A stretch of 13,886 nt of DNA from assembly GCA_003567495.1 (NCBI GenBank), contig PWZK01000067.1:1-13886 (forward strand), written 5' to 3'. The stretch is from Candidatus Brocadiaceae bacterium (GTDB taxonomy: Bacteria; Planctomycetota; Brocadiia; SM23-32). This document shows, piece after piece, positions 1-6,445 of this stretch (the first letter of the stretch is position 1; each line of letters opens with the position of its first letter). Both the position numbers and the translations under genes were made by a program. Under the pieces are notes generated by a model. That model was not told the DNA's origin and searched no databases. It was given only the letters and a program-made list of their open reading frames with translations.

Positions 1-468
1 CCGTGCTTCTTTGACGTCATATACGGCCCGGCTGCGCGGTATATCGACCCCTATTTCCTGGAGCGCCTCACGAAAACGTCCCCGGTCTTCGGCACATTGG
101 ATGGCATCGTAATTGGCGCCTATCATCTCCACGGAATACTTCTCCAGCGCCCCGGCCTCCCATGCCTCCACCGCAACGTTCAGAGCGGTCTGGCCGCCGA
201 GAGTGGCAAGCACGGCGTCGGGCCTTTCTCGTTCTATAACCCTCTCCAGCACATCGGGCGTCACGGGCTCCACATAGGTTTTATCCGCTATGAAAGGATC
301 GGTCATGATGGTGGCGGGGTTGGAGTTAAGCAGCACTATCTCACAACCCTCTTCTCTGAGTGCCTTGCATGCCTGCACGCCGGAATAATCGAATTCGCAG
401 GCCTGACCTATCACTATCGGCCCCGAGCCGATTATCAGCACTTTGTTAATATCTTTTCGCTTCGGCAT
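1..468 (-). CDS. carB: Carbamoyl-phosphate synthase large chain, N-terminal part (cut by window edge)
   Basis: Partial gene: the first 156 codons lie in the window and the rest runs off base 1. The full protein is normally about 1,070 residues and makes carbamoyl phosphate from bicarbonate, ATP and glutamine-derived ammonia for arginine and pyrimidine synthesis, together with the CarA glutaminase. The translation starts [20 protein letters not shown]. It continues with the CarB hallmarks [29 protein letters not shown] and [11 protein letters not shown], followed by [12 protein letters not shown]. These are the pre-ATP-grasp domain and the start of the first ATP-grasp domain. The start ATG (466-468, minus strand) is preceded by GGAGG. 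It is the last gene in view of the minus-strand series, 106 bp after hisH. carA is not in the window. Identification is very secure; only the function of the unseen part is assumed. Confidence 0.96.
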   Translation of the reverse strand, partial: MPKRKDINKVLIIGSGPIVIGQACEFDYSGVQACKALREEGCEIVLLNSNPATIMTDPFIADKTYVEPVTPDVLERVIERERPDAVLATLGGQTALNVAVEAWEAGALEKYSVEMIGANYDAIQCAEDRGRFREALQEIGVDIPRSRAVYDVKEAR

Positions 469-537
469 AACCTCCGTTCTCACAAATCAAATCCCCAGTT
501 CCACATTCCTCATCCCTGATTCCGGCTTGTCCGGGTT

Positions 538-553
538 GGGACTTATATGTCCC
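538..553. repeat. Short hairpin, module C-like, in the hisH-carB gap
   Basis: GGGAC-TTATAT-GTCCC: a 5-bp stem with a 6-nt loop, followed by CATA. It resembles the element before hisF at 2216-2230 (GGGACCTATAGGTCC then TATA), so it looks like a diverged copy of the same dispersed motif. It sits 22 bp beyond the hisH stop and could act as a weak intergenic hairpin. There is no U-tract for a classic terminator. Confidence 0.45.
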
Positions 554-574
554 ATAACGCTCCTGAATACTCTA

Positions 575-1186
575 TCAACTTACCCTGCACAGCCGACAGA
601 AATTTTCAAGCACCACTCGCCCGGCCCCGGCGCTTTTCTCCGGGTGAAACTGAACTCCAAATACGTTCCCGCTCTGCACCGACGATACGAACTCACCGCC
701 GTAATCTGTTACGGCGAGCGCAGCGGCGTGCTCGGCGGGCCGGACAAAAAAAGAATGCGCAAAATAAAAAAATGTGCCGTTTTCAACCCCCTCAAAAAGG
801 CAGGAACTTTTCCTGTATTCGACGCTGTTCCAGCCCATATGCGGGATTTTGACACCTTTGCCAAAACTAAGTACATCTCCCTTGATCAGGCCCAATCCGA
901 CATGGTGGCCGTGTTCGTGGCTTTCGGAAAAAAGCAGTTGATATCCCAGGCAAATGCCCAGCAGCGGTTTTCCCGTCGAAACCGAGTCCACCAGCGCCGC
1001 GTCAAGGTTTCCTCTTTTGAGCCGCTCCATCGCGCGGCCGAACGCTCCAACACCTGGCAGAATTACCCCGTTTGCCTCTTTTAGTTCTGCAGCGTCTGCG
1101 GTCAGGCACGCATCCGCTCCGATCCGCTGCAGAGCAAACAAAACGCTCCGGGTGTTTCCGGCGCCGAAATCAACTATTACAATCAT
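575..1186 (-). CDS. hisH: Imidazole glycerol-phosphate synthase, glutamine amidotransferase subunit HisH
   Basis: A 203-residue class I glutamine amidotransferase, the usual HisH length. It releases ammonia from glutamine and channels it to HisF, which forms imidazole glycerol phosphate and AICAR in histidine synthesis. Visible motifs: N-terminal IVDFGAGN, oxyanion-strand PGVGAFG (44-50), nucleophile elbow LLGICLGYQLLF with Cys79, PHMGWN (115-120), and the end of the triad in QFHPEKS with His181 and Glu183. All three catalytic residues are present. The start ATG at 1184-1186 has CGGAGG six bases upstream; the stop is TGA. hisF lies upstream on the same strand but is separated by 213 bp, and no hisA is present, so the usual tight hisH-hisA-hisF arrangement is broken. 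I see no convincing separate promoter in the gap. Confidence 0.96.
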   Translation of the reverse strand: MIVIVDFGAGNTRSVLFALQRIGADACLTADAAELKEANGVILPGVGAFGRAMERLKRGNLDAALVDSVSTGKPLLGICLGYQLLFSESHEHGHHVGLGLIKGDVLSFGKGVKIPHMGWNSVEYRKSSCLFEGVENGTFFYFAHSFFVRPAEHAAALAVTDYGGEFVSSVQSGNVFGVQFHPEKSAGAGRVVLENFCRLCRVS

Positions 1187-1200
1187 GACAAGCCTCCGGG

Positions 1201-1351
1201 TAAGTATTCACTGAACCGCGTCTGACTGCGTATATATCCGCAGGTACGAAAAACCTTTCACCCTTTCAGGCATTCACGGAACGTTTTAACGTTTGGGCGA
1301 AAGATTTTTCGCCTCTACAAATCGTTTTAAGACATTGCCACTGAATACTTA
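1201..1351. repeat. 10-bp terminal inverted repeats bounding a 151-bp segment between hisF and hisH
   Basis: TAAGTATTCA (1201-1210) is matched exactly in reverse complement by TGAATACTTA (1342-1351). Both arms are associated with a CACTGAA heptamer (1209-1215 and 1339-1345). Inside lie AACGTT-TT-AACGTT (1280-1293) and a GGCGAAA/TTTCGCC hairpin with a 4-nt loop (1296-1313). No coding sequence is apparent. The layout resembles a small non-autonomous palindromic element sitting in an otherwise operon-like gap, but a second copy is not present here, so its repeat status is unproven. Confidence 0.4.
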
Positions 1352-1391
1352 TCAGAATATCGCCTGGGTTTTGATTCGTTGCCTTTATACT

Positions 1392-1423
1392 AATTCTTTT
1401 CAAGTCCTTTTTTGAAAAGAATT
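1392..1423. repeat. Module A palindrome at the hisF stop codon
   Basis: AATTCTTTTCAA (1392-1403) pairs perfectly with TTGAAAAGAATT (1412-1423) around an 8-nt loop. The hisF stop codon (1400-1402) lies inside the left arm, so the last residues of HisF are encoded by the repeat. A longer near-identical palindrome overlaps the gltD stop (13248-13283), and a degenerate one lies at 6384-6414. It may act as a bidirectional transcript-end hairpin, but no consistent U-tract follows. Confidence 0.75.
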
Positions 1424-2170
1424 GATTGTTACCCCTCGCTCGGCCAAAAATTCCTTTACTTCTCCGACCGAAAAGGCGCCGTAATGAAAGATCGAGGCTG
1501 CGAGCGCAGCGTCCGCTTTTCCACCGGTAAGCACGGCATAGATGTCTTCCGGACCTCCCGCTCCGCCCGACGCTATAACCGGCAGGCTTACGGCTTCGGC
1601 GACCGAGGCTGTCAATTCTTTATCATAGCCGGCCTTATGGCCGTCGGAATCTATCGAGGTCAGGAGAATTTCACCCGCACCACGCTCTTCCACCTCCTTT
1701 GCCCACCGAACCACTTCAATATCGGCCGGCCTGCCGCCGGAATGGGTGTAAACCTTCCAGGCGCCGTCACCCGACGCCGCATCTATGGCCACCACCACAC
1801 ACTGCGCGCCAAAGATTTTCGACGCTTCGCCGATCAGTTCCGGCGTATATACGGCGGCGGTGTTTATTGAAACTTTGTCGGCCCCGGCATCCAGAAGCCT
1901 GTGGATATGGTCGACCGACCCGATGCCGCCCCCGACTGTGAAGGGGATGGATATCTCCCCGGCAATATCCGTCACAAGATTCACCATCGTTTCGCGCGTA
2001 TCAAGGGTGGCCGTTATATCCAGGAATACGAGCTCGTCAGCACCCTGACGCTGATATTCCACGGCACACCCTACCGGGTCGCCGGCGTCTGCGAGAGACT
2101 TAAAGGATACCCCTTTAACCACGCGATCGCCCTTGATATCAAGACACGGAATTATTCTTTTGGCAAGCAT
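1400..2170 (-). CDS. hisF: Imidazole glycerol-phosphate synthase, cyclase subunit HisF
   Basis: A 256-residue (beta/alpha)8-barrel protein that uses HisH-derived ammonia and PRFAR to make imidazole glycerol phosphate and AICAR. It opens [20 protein letters not shown] with catalytic Asp11. The second catalytic aspartate is Asp130 in VVVAIDAA. Phosphate-binding loops are seen in TVGGGI (78-83), the SINTAA strand, LTSIDSDG and VIASGGAG. The start ATG (2168-2170) follows GGGGA; the stop is TGA. The natural HisF end is around ERGVTIN. The final SFQKRT is encoded by the palindromic module A that overlaps the stop, which suggests the repeat replaced or extended the original 3' end without harming the barrel. 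hisF lies 108 bp downstream of purC; a possible own promoter is listed separately. Confidence 0.97.
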   Translation of the reverse strand: MLAKRIIPCLDIKGDRVVKGVSFKSLADAGDPVGCAVEYQRQGADELVFLDITATLDTRETMVNLVTDIAGEISIPFTVGGGIGSVDHIHRLLDAGADKVSINTAAVYTPELIGEASKIFGAQCVVVAIDAASGDGAWKVYTHSGGRPADIEVVRWAKEVEERGAGEILLTSIDSDGHKAGYDKELTASVAEAVSLPVIASGGAGGPEDIYAVLTGGKADAALAASIFHYGAFSVGEVKEFLAERGVTINSFQKRT

Positions 2171-2215
2171 AAAAGTCCCCGGCCCAACTTCAGCGTAAAC
2201 TGATCATAAACACGT

Positions 2216-2244
2216 GGGACCTATAGGTCCTATACGACCTATAA
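2216..2244. repeat. Module C: GGACCTATAGGTCC palindrome plus CCTATACGACCTATAA
   Basis: A perfect 14-bp palindrome (2217-2230) runs into CCTATACGACCTATAA (2229-2244). The latter 16 bases recur exactly at 6799-6814 upstream of gltB, and a weaker relative of the palindrome is at 538-553. It is a short dispersed intergenic repeat built of ACCTAT/AGGTCC hexamers, located between purC and hisF. Confidence 0.6.
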
Positions 2245-2266
2245 ACCCTGTACCGCTGCAGGTCAA
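2238..2266 (-). promoter_or_regulatory. Possible sigma-70 promoter for hisF-hisH
   Basis: Read on the minus strand: TTGACC (2266-2261), a 17-bp spacer, then TATAGG (2243-2238). This is 5/6 and 4/6 of the -35 and -10 consensus with ideal spacing. It would start transcription about 60 bases before the hisF ATG. The -10 overlaps the module C repeat, so chance similarity is possible. Tentative. Confidence 0.3.
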
Positions 2267-2278
2267 AAAATATGTGGG

Positions 2279-3175
2279 CTAGCCCCCCGGGCCCTTCCCG
2301 GTCAGCAGCTCACAGGCCTGAATATATTTTTGGCTTGTTTTCTCTACAACATCTTCCGGCAGCTTCGGGCCGGGCGGGCTGTGATCCCATCCCGATTCGT
2401 CAAGCCAGTCTCGCACGTACTGTTTATCAAAGGACTCCTGCGCCTTGCCCGGGCTGTATGAATCGGCCGGCCAGAAACGACTTGAATCCGGGGTGAGCAC
2501 TTCATCTATAAGCGTGAGCTTGCCGTCGCAAAATCCCCATTCAAACTTGGTGTCACACACTATGATCCCCCTCTCTGCGGCGTAGTCGCGGGCTCTGGAG
2601 TATATTTCGATCGAACGCTCCCGAAGCGTATCTGCAAGCTCTGCGCCTATGAGATCGCCGGCCTCTTTTATGGAAATATTCTCGTCGTGTCCATCTTCGG
2701 CCTTGGTCGCCGGGGTGAAAACAGGCTCCGGAAGCTTTTCGCTCCTGCGAAGCCCCTTCGGCAGTTTTACGCCGCATACCGACCCGCTGCTTTCATATTC
2801 TCGCCAGCCTGACCCGGCAAGGTAGCCCCTCACCACGCACTCCACCGGAACGACATCGGCTTTTTTAACGAGCATCGACCGGCCTTTCAAAATCTCAGCG
2901 TAAGGGGCAGCCTCTGTGCCCATCTCAGCCGGATCGGCGGTGATCAGATGGTTTTCAGTCACATCCGCGAGATAATCCAGCCAGAACAAAGTCAGGGACG
3001 TAAGCACACTACCCTTACGCGGTATGGCGGAGCCTAAAACGCTGTCGTAGGCACTTATCCTGTCGGTAGCTACGATAATCAGGTTGTCATCGAGCTCGTA
3101 GATGTCCCGTACCTTTCCCCTGCTGAAAAGGGTAAGCCGTTCAAAATCTGTCTCCATCACTGCACTGTTTGCCAT
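2279..3175 (-). CDS. purC: Phosphoribosylaminoimidazole-succinocarboxamide (SAICAR) synthetase PurC
   Basis: Joins aspartate to CAIR with ATP to make SAICAR in purine synthesis. From the chosen start it is 298 residues, the longer PurC type similar in length to yeast Ade1 rather than the roughly 240-residue bacterial form. Motifs: SRGKVRDIYEL near residue 19, ATDRISAYD, RKGSVLTSLTLFWLDYL, VVRGYLAGSGW, GHDENIS, IIVCDTKFEWG and LIDEVLTPDSSRFWP. The frame stays open to an upstream ATG at 3212-3214 (311 residues). That ATG and the 13 residues it adds lie largely in a dispersed repeat (module B, 3199-3227) and lack a ribosome site, whereas the ATG at 3173-3175 has AGGA eight bases upstream and gives the family-like N-terminus. 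The stop is TAG. It lies just after glnA on the same strand and may be co-transcribed. Confidence 0.94.
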   Translation of the reverse strand: MANSAVMETDFERLTLFSRGKVRDIYELDDNLIIVATDRISAYDSVLGSAIPRKGSVLTSLTLFWLDYLADVTENHLITADPAEMGTEAAPYAEILKGRSMLVKKADVVPVECVVRGYLAGSGWREYESSGSVCGVKLPKGLRRSEKLPEPVFTPATKAEDGHDENISIKEAGDLIGAELADTLRERSIEIYSRARDYAAERGIIVCDTKFEWGFCDGKLTLIDEVLTPDSSRFWPADSYSPGKAQESFDKQYVRDWLDESGWDHSPPGPKLPEDVVEKTSQKYIQACELLTGKGPGG

Positions 3176-3198
3176 CTTTTGGTCCTTTTTATCAAGTG

Positions 3199-3227
3199 TT
3201 GTCGATGTCAGCATATTAAGCGCCTAC
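3199..3227. repeat. Partial module B repeat across the glnA stop / purC leader
   Basis: This stretch (TTGTCGATGTC, then ATATTAAGCGC and TAC) matches 13355-13382 downstream of gltD apart from four substitutions within GTCGATGTC...TAC. Only the right half of the module B palindrome is kept; the left arm is not recognisable. Its end overlaps the glnA stop codon (3224-3226), and its ATG on the minus strand creates the spurious upstream start of purC. Confidence 0.6.
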
Positions 3228-4567
3228 AGTATCGGCAGATACTTTTCCAGTTCGAAAGCGCTGACATGCGTGCGATAGGCGTCCCACTCTATTTTTTTGT
3301 TTTCCAGGAACTTGTTAAACACATGCTCGCCCAGCGCTTCTTTTACGAGTTCGCTGTTCTCGGTGGCTTCAATCGCCCTGTCGAGATCGCGCGGGAGCGA
3401 CTCTATATTATGCCGGGCGCGCTGTTCGGAGTTCATCTGGAAAATATCTTTTTCCACTGCAGGCGGCAGTTCGTAGCCCTCTTCGATACCCTTCAGGCCA
3501 GCCGCCAGCATTACGGAAAACGCCAGGTATGGGTTGCAGGCCGGATCGGGACAGCGAAACTCCACCCTTGTTGCTTCTTCGTTTCCGGGTTTATACATCG
3601 GCACACGCACCAGGGCCGACCTGTTTCGTCTGGCCCATGATATATAAACAGGCGCTTCGTAGCCACTTACCAGCCGCTTATATGAATTGACCCACTGGGC
3701 GACTACGGAGCAGATCTCACGCCCGTGTTCGAGAAGTCCCGCAATGAAACCACGCGCATCCGTTGAAAGGCCATATTCATTGTCACAGTCAAAAAACGCG
3801 TTTTTACCGTCCCGAAACAGCGACATGTGCGTATGCATACCGCTGCCGTTCTCGTTGAAAAGAGGCTTTGGCATAAACGTGGCGTGTATGCCCTTCTGCA
3901 AGGCGATCTCTTTTACCGCGAGCCTGTATGTCATGGCGGTATCGGCCATGCGGAGCGCTTCATCATAGCGCAGGTCTATCTCATGCTGACTGGGGGCAAC
4001 CTCGTGATGGCTGTATTCCACCGTGATTCCGAGCTTATTGAGCGCCATTATCGTGTCCCTGCGCAGGTCGCTCGCAACATCAAGCGGGGTGAGGTCGAAA
4101 TATCCGCCCTCATCCAGACATTCGGTGCCGCGTGAGTTTTTGAAATAGAAAAACTCCAGCTCCGGCCCGACAAAAAACTCATACCCCATCCCGCTTGCTT
4201 TCTCCAGGTTGCGCCTGAGCACGTGCCGCGGGTCGCCTTCATAGTTCGTGCCGTCGGGCTGAAGGATATCGCAGAACATTCTGCCCACCGCTCCGTTCTC
4301 CGCAGGACGCCATGGAAGGAGCTTGAAAGTGGAAGGATCGGGCATCGCAATCATGTCGCTCTCCTCGATCCGAGCATAACCCTCGATCGATGAGCCGTCG
4401 AAGCCCATGCCCTCTTCAAGCGCTTTTTCCAGCTCGCCGTCCGTTATGGCAAAGCTCTTCAACGACCCCAGGACGTCGGTAAACCAGAGGCGTATGAACT
4501 TAACGTCATTTTCACGCACTGTCTTGAGAACATCTTCCTTCCGCCCTTGCGTTTTTTGAGTCGTCAT
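3224..4567 (-). CDS. glnA: Glutamine synthetase, type I-alpha
   Basis: A 447-residue glutamine synthetase that joins ammonium to glutamate using ATP, acting as a cytoplasmic dodecamer. Motifs in order: GFDGSSIEGYARIEESDM (55-72), FVGPELEFFYF with metal-ligand Glu, HHEVAPSQHEID, NENGSGMHTHMSL, NSYKRLVSGYEAPVYISWA with RNRSALVR, and RVEFRCPDPACNPYLAF. The length matches the I-alpha class: the insertion of I-beta enzymes and the NLYDLPP adenylylation segment are absent. The corresponding region reads YELPPAVEKDIFQMN, so covalent GlnE control is not expected. Arg66 in ARIEESDM aligns by motif with the Bacillus residue (Arg62) tied to glutamine feedback inhibition; this is an inference. The ATG (4565-4567) has GGGGAG upstream. 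gdhA ends 21 bp before it, so the two form an operon behind the sigma-54 promoter at 5909-5924. The stop (TAG) overlaps a repeat. Confidence 0.97.
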   Translation of the reverse strand: MTTQKTQGRKEDVLKTVRENDVKFIRLWFTDVLGSLKSFAITDGELEKALEEGMGFDGSSIEGYARIEESDMIAMPDPSTFKLLPWRPAENGAVGRMFCDILQPDGTNYEGDPRHVLRRNLEKASGMGYEFFVGPELEFFYFKNSRGTECLDEGGYFDLTPLDVASDLRRDTIMALNKLGITVEYSHHEVAPSQHEIDLRYDEALRMADTAMTYRLAVKEIALQKGIHATFMPKPLFNENGSGMHTHMSLFRDGKNAFFDCDNEYGLSTDARGFIAGLLEHGREICSVVAQWVNSYKRLVSGYEAPVYISWARRNRSALVRVPMYKPGNEEATRVEFRCPDPACNPYLAFSVMLAAGLKGIEEGYELPPAVEKDIFQMNSEQRARHNIESLPRDLDRAIEATENSELVKEALGEHVFNKFLENKKIEWDAYRTHVSAFELEKYLPIL

Positions 4568-4588
4568 GACAATCTCCCCATTCTAAAG

Positions 4589-5842
4589 TTAAAAATCCCC
4601 CCACCCGCGCAGTCGCATGGCCTCCACCAGGCGCTCGATAGCGTGCATATACGCGGCCTGCCGCATGGTCACGCCGGGATGTCTGCTGCCATAATCGTGC
4701 AGGCGCAGGAACGCTTCGGTTATCTTCCGGTCAAGGTGCCGGGCCGTTTCTTCCCAGCTCCAATCGTTCTGCAGCCACTCAAAATAAGAAACGATCACGC
4801 CGCCGCAGTTTGCAAGCAAATCGGGCAGCACGAGCACCCCTTTCTCCTCCAGCACCGTATCCGCCTCGGCCGTAACCGGGCCGTTTGCAAGTTCGCAGAT
4901 TATCTTTGCCTCCACATCCGGCGCGTTCCGCCCGGTTATGGCGTTGCCCATCGCCGACGGATAGAGAACATCAACGGGCAGCTGAAGCAGCTCTTCCCTT
5001 CCTATTTCAGTGCCACCTTTATAGTCCGAGACGATGCCGGTCCTTTCCTTGTGCCCGGCCAGCGAACGGGCGTGCAGCCCGTCCTCGTTATAAACAGCCC
5101 CGCGACTGTCGCTTACCGCAACGATTTTTGCGCCCAGAAGCTCTTCGCTGAGGATTGCGGCATACCGCCCGGCGTTGCCGAAGCCCTGGATGGCCACCGA
5201 AGCGCCGCCGGTATCCAAACCGACCACCTTCGCAGCTTCTCGGACTGCATAGCACCCGCCCCTGGCCGTGGCATCCAGCCTGCCCTCTATGCCGCCCAGC
5301 TGCAGCGGCTTGCCCGTGACTACCCTTGGCTGGTAGCTGCCACCGCCGACTACCTGATACTCATCCATCATCCAGGCCATAATCTGCGGATTGGTATTGA
5401 CATCGGGCGCAGGAATGTCCATCTTCTCGCCAATTACGCATTCCATCCGCCGGATATATCCCCTGCTGAGACTTTCAAGCTCCCTCTTGCTCATTACCGA
5501 CGGATCGCACGCAATACCGCCCTTTCCACCGCCCAGCGGCACCCCCGCCACCGCACACTTCAAGGTCATCCACATCGACAACGCTTTTACCTCGTCGGCG
5601 TCGACGTCCGGAGAAAAACGTATGCCGCCCTTATAAGGCCCGAGCGCGTTGTTGTGCTGCGAACGATAGGCGCGGAAAGCTTTTAATTTTCCCGAATCCA
5701 TCTCGACGCATACCGATGCCTCAACTATGATGTCGGGCATTTTAAGTCGCTCGTAAACGTCCGGCGACATCCCCAGCTCTTCCACGGCCGACTTAATGCG
5801 GCCCTTTGCAGTTTGATACGGATTTTCTGTAGAGTTGTCCAT
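4589..5842 (-). CDS. gdhA: Glutamate dehydrogenase (Glu/Leu/Phe/Val dehydrogenase family)
   Basis: A 417-residue hexameric-type glutamate dehydrogenase that interconverts 2-oxoglutarate plus ammonium and glutamate with NAD(P)H. The N-terminal substrate domain has GPYKGGIRFSP (Lys71), MTLKCAVAGVPLGGGKGGI (Lys95, Lys107) and PAPDVNTNP (catalytic Asp147). VVTGKPLQLGGIEGR is typical of glutamate rather than branched-chain enzymes. The Rossmann domain begins AIQGFGNAG (glycines at 220-225), and the second strand ends VSDSRG. Cofactor choice cannot be settled from this. The start ATG (5840-5842) follows GGGAGGGAG; the stop is TAA. It is the first gene of the minus-strand series and shares its transcript with glnA (21-bp gap). 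Coupling GDH with GS behind an apparent sigma-54/NtrC control region suggests an assimilatory, nitrogen-responsive role. Confidence 0.95.
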   Translation of the reverse strand: MDNSTENPYQTAKGRIKSAVEELGMSPDVYERLKMPDIIVEASVCVEMDSGKLKAFRAYRSQHNNALGPYKGGIRFSPDVDADEVKALSMWMTLKCAVAGVPLGGGKGGIACDPSVMSKRELESLSRGYIRRMECVIGEKMDIPAPDVNTNPQIMAWMMDEYQVVGGGSYQPRVVTGKPLQLGGIEGRLDATARGGCYAVREAAKVVGLDTGGASVAIQGFGNAGRYAAILSEELLGAKIVAVSDSRGAVYNEDGLHARSLAGHKERTGIVSDYKGGTEIGREELLQLPVDVLYPSAMGNAITGRNAPDVEAKIICELANGPVTAEADTVLEEKGVLVLPDLLANCGGVIVSYFEWLQNDWSWEETARHLDRKITEAFLRLHDYGSRHPGVTMRQAAYMHAIERLVEAMRLRGWGDF

Positions 5843-5908
5843 GCTTCTGAACTCCCTCCCTTAAAAAAAATGTTTCATGGCCACAAAACATCAACACGAT
5901 AAGCTAAG

Positions 5909-5924
5909 AGCGAATCCCGTGCCA
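5909..5924 (-). promoter_or_regulatory. Sigma-54 (-24/-12) promoter of gdhA-glnA
   Basis: The minus strand reads TGGCACGGGATTCGCT. The GG of the -24 box (5923-5922) and the GC of the -12 box (5911-5910) are separated by exactly 10 bases. The sequence fits TGGCACG-N4-TTGCW at every fixed position except TCGC for TTGC. Transcription would start near 5898, leaving a leader of about 55 nt that contains the gdhA ribosome site. The NtrC-like inverted repeat at 6003-6019 lies at about -112, which is where sigma-54 activators usually bind. The call rests on sequence pattern alone. Confidence 0.75.
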
Positions 5925-5963
5925 TACGCGCCGCTGAAGTCGTAATTCGTCTCAGAACAACAT

Positions 5964-5978
5964 CTTATATCATATAAG
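5964..5978. promoter_or_regulatory. AT-rich palindrome between enhancer and sigma-54 promoter
   Basis: CTTATAT-C-ATATAAG, a perfect 7-bp-arm palindrome centred near -72 of the predicted gdhA transcript. It lies between the NtrC-like site and the -24 box, where bendable DNA or a second regulator's operator is often found. The binding protein is unknown. Confidence 0.35.
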
Positions 5979-6002
5979 GCGAAAATCGTAACGAAAACAG
6001 GT

Positions 6003-6019
6003 TGCACAATGCTTGTGCA
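6003..6019. promoter_or_regulatory. NtrC-like upstream activator site
   Basis: TGCACAA-TGC-TTGTGCA is a perfect inverted repeat with TGCAC-N7-GTGCA geometry. It is the same half-sites and spacing as enterobacterial NtrC sites (consensus TGCACYA-N3-TRGTGCA), differing only at the inner Y and R positions. Extra half-sites follow at once: GTGCAC (6022-6027) and TGCAC (6034-6038). Together these give a cluster centred at about -112 to -135 of the predicted gdhA start, close to the placement of the two enhancer sites at E. coli glnAp2. The site is upstream of a glutamine synthetase operon, which supports the NtrC reading. A different TGCAC-binding regulator remains possible. Confidence 0.6.
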
Positions 6020-6070
6020 GTGTGCACAGTGACTGCACCTTGTTTTAGCATAGCCCGCTTATTTCACGCG

Positions 6071-6112
6071 TTCCAAATAAATTCAAAATTGCAATACCAA
6101 AATTCAAAACAA
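6071..6112. repeat. AT-rich dispersed block, copy 1
   Basis: Begins TTCCAAATAAATTCAAAATT and continues with CAAAATTCA-type units. The same block with a few substitutions is at 13473-13520 downstream of gltD. It is internally repetitive (AAATTCAAAA units) and non-coding. Confidence 0.65.
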
Positions 6113-6130
6113 AAGCGGCTACCGTCTTTT

Positions 6131-6238
6131 TCCCCGAAGGGGATGCTTATTTACAGCCCTGGGTTGGGACGGCGGTCGTTTGCCGGTCCTACTACCCAGG
6201 GAAACTTGTGCGAAACACAGCCTTCCCCGAAGGGGATG
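6131..6238. repeat. Hairpin unit flanked by 15-bp direct repeats
   Basis: TCCCCGAAGGGGATG occurs at 6131-6145 and again at 6224-6238; each copy is itself a CCCC-GAA-GGGG mini-hairpin. Between them CCCTGGGT (6157-6164) pairs with ACCCAGGG (6194-6201). The nested design resembles the other multi-hairpin units here. Function unknown. Confidence 0.55.
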
Positions 6239-6282
6239 TTTAATCGCAAGCCCACCATTCATATGTTATTCGGTTTCGGCCC

Positions 6283-6303
6283 CAACCGAGCCTGCGTCGG
6301 TTG
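6283..6303. repeat. Small hairpin CAACCGA/TCGGTTG
   Basis: CAACCGA (6283-6289) and TCGGTTG (6297-6303) form a perfect 7-bp stem with a 7-nt loop inside the repeat mosaic. No coding role and no U-tract. Confidence 0.4.
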
Positions 6304-6383
6304 AGCCTCTGATTAACCACTACGTATGCCGCGCCTGAAATATGCGGGATAGCCGTACATTGTAGTCATTAGACGTTTTATAT

Positions 6384-6414
6384 AATTTTTTCCGATCCGT
6401 TTTCGAAAAGAATT
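6384..6414. repeat. Degenerate module A palindrome
   Basis: AATTTTTTCCGA (6384-6395) against TCGAAAAGAATT (6403-6414): 10 of 12 positions pair. It shares the GAAAAGAATT arm with the copies at the hisF and gltD stop codons but is not next to a gene here. Confidence 0.45.
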
Positions 6415-6445
6415 CTGGCGCTCGATTTCTTCGCATCTCACACCA

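Noticed and set aside
538..553. Intrinsic terminator between hisH and carB
   Set aside because: The stem is only 5 bp and no U-tract follows on the minus strand; it fits better as a diverged module C copy.
4547..5686. 379-residue plus-strand ORF opposite gdhA, and similar long ORFs opposite gltB and gltD
   Set aside because: Antisense shadows of strongly recognised genes in GC-rich DNA; the translations show no family motifs.
6002..6304. Plus-strand ORF of 100 residues in the gdhA/gltB gap
   Set aside because: It begins inside the NtrC-like site and runs through several repeat units; there is no ribosome site or recognisable domain.
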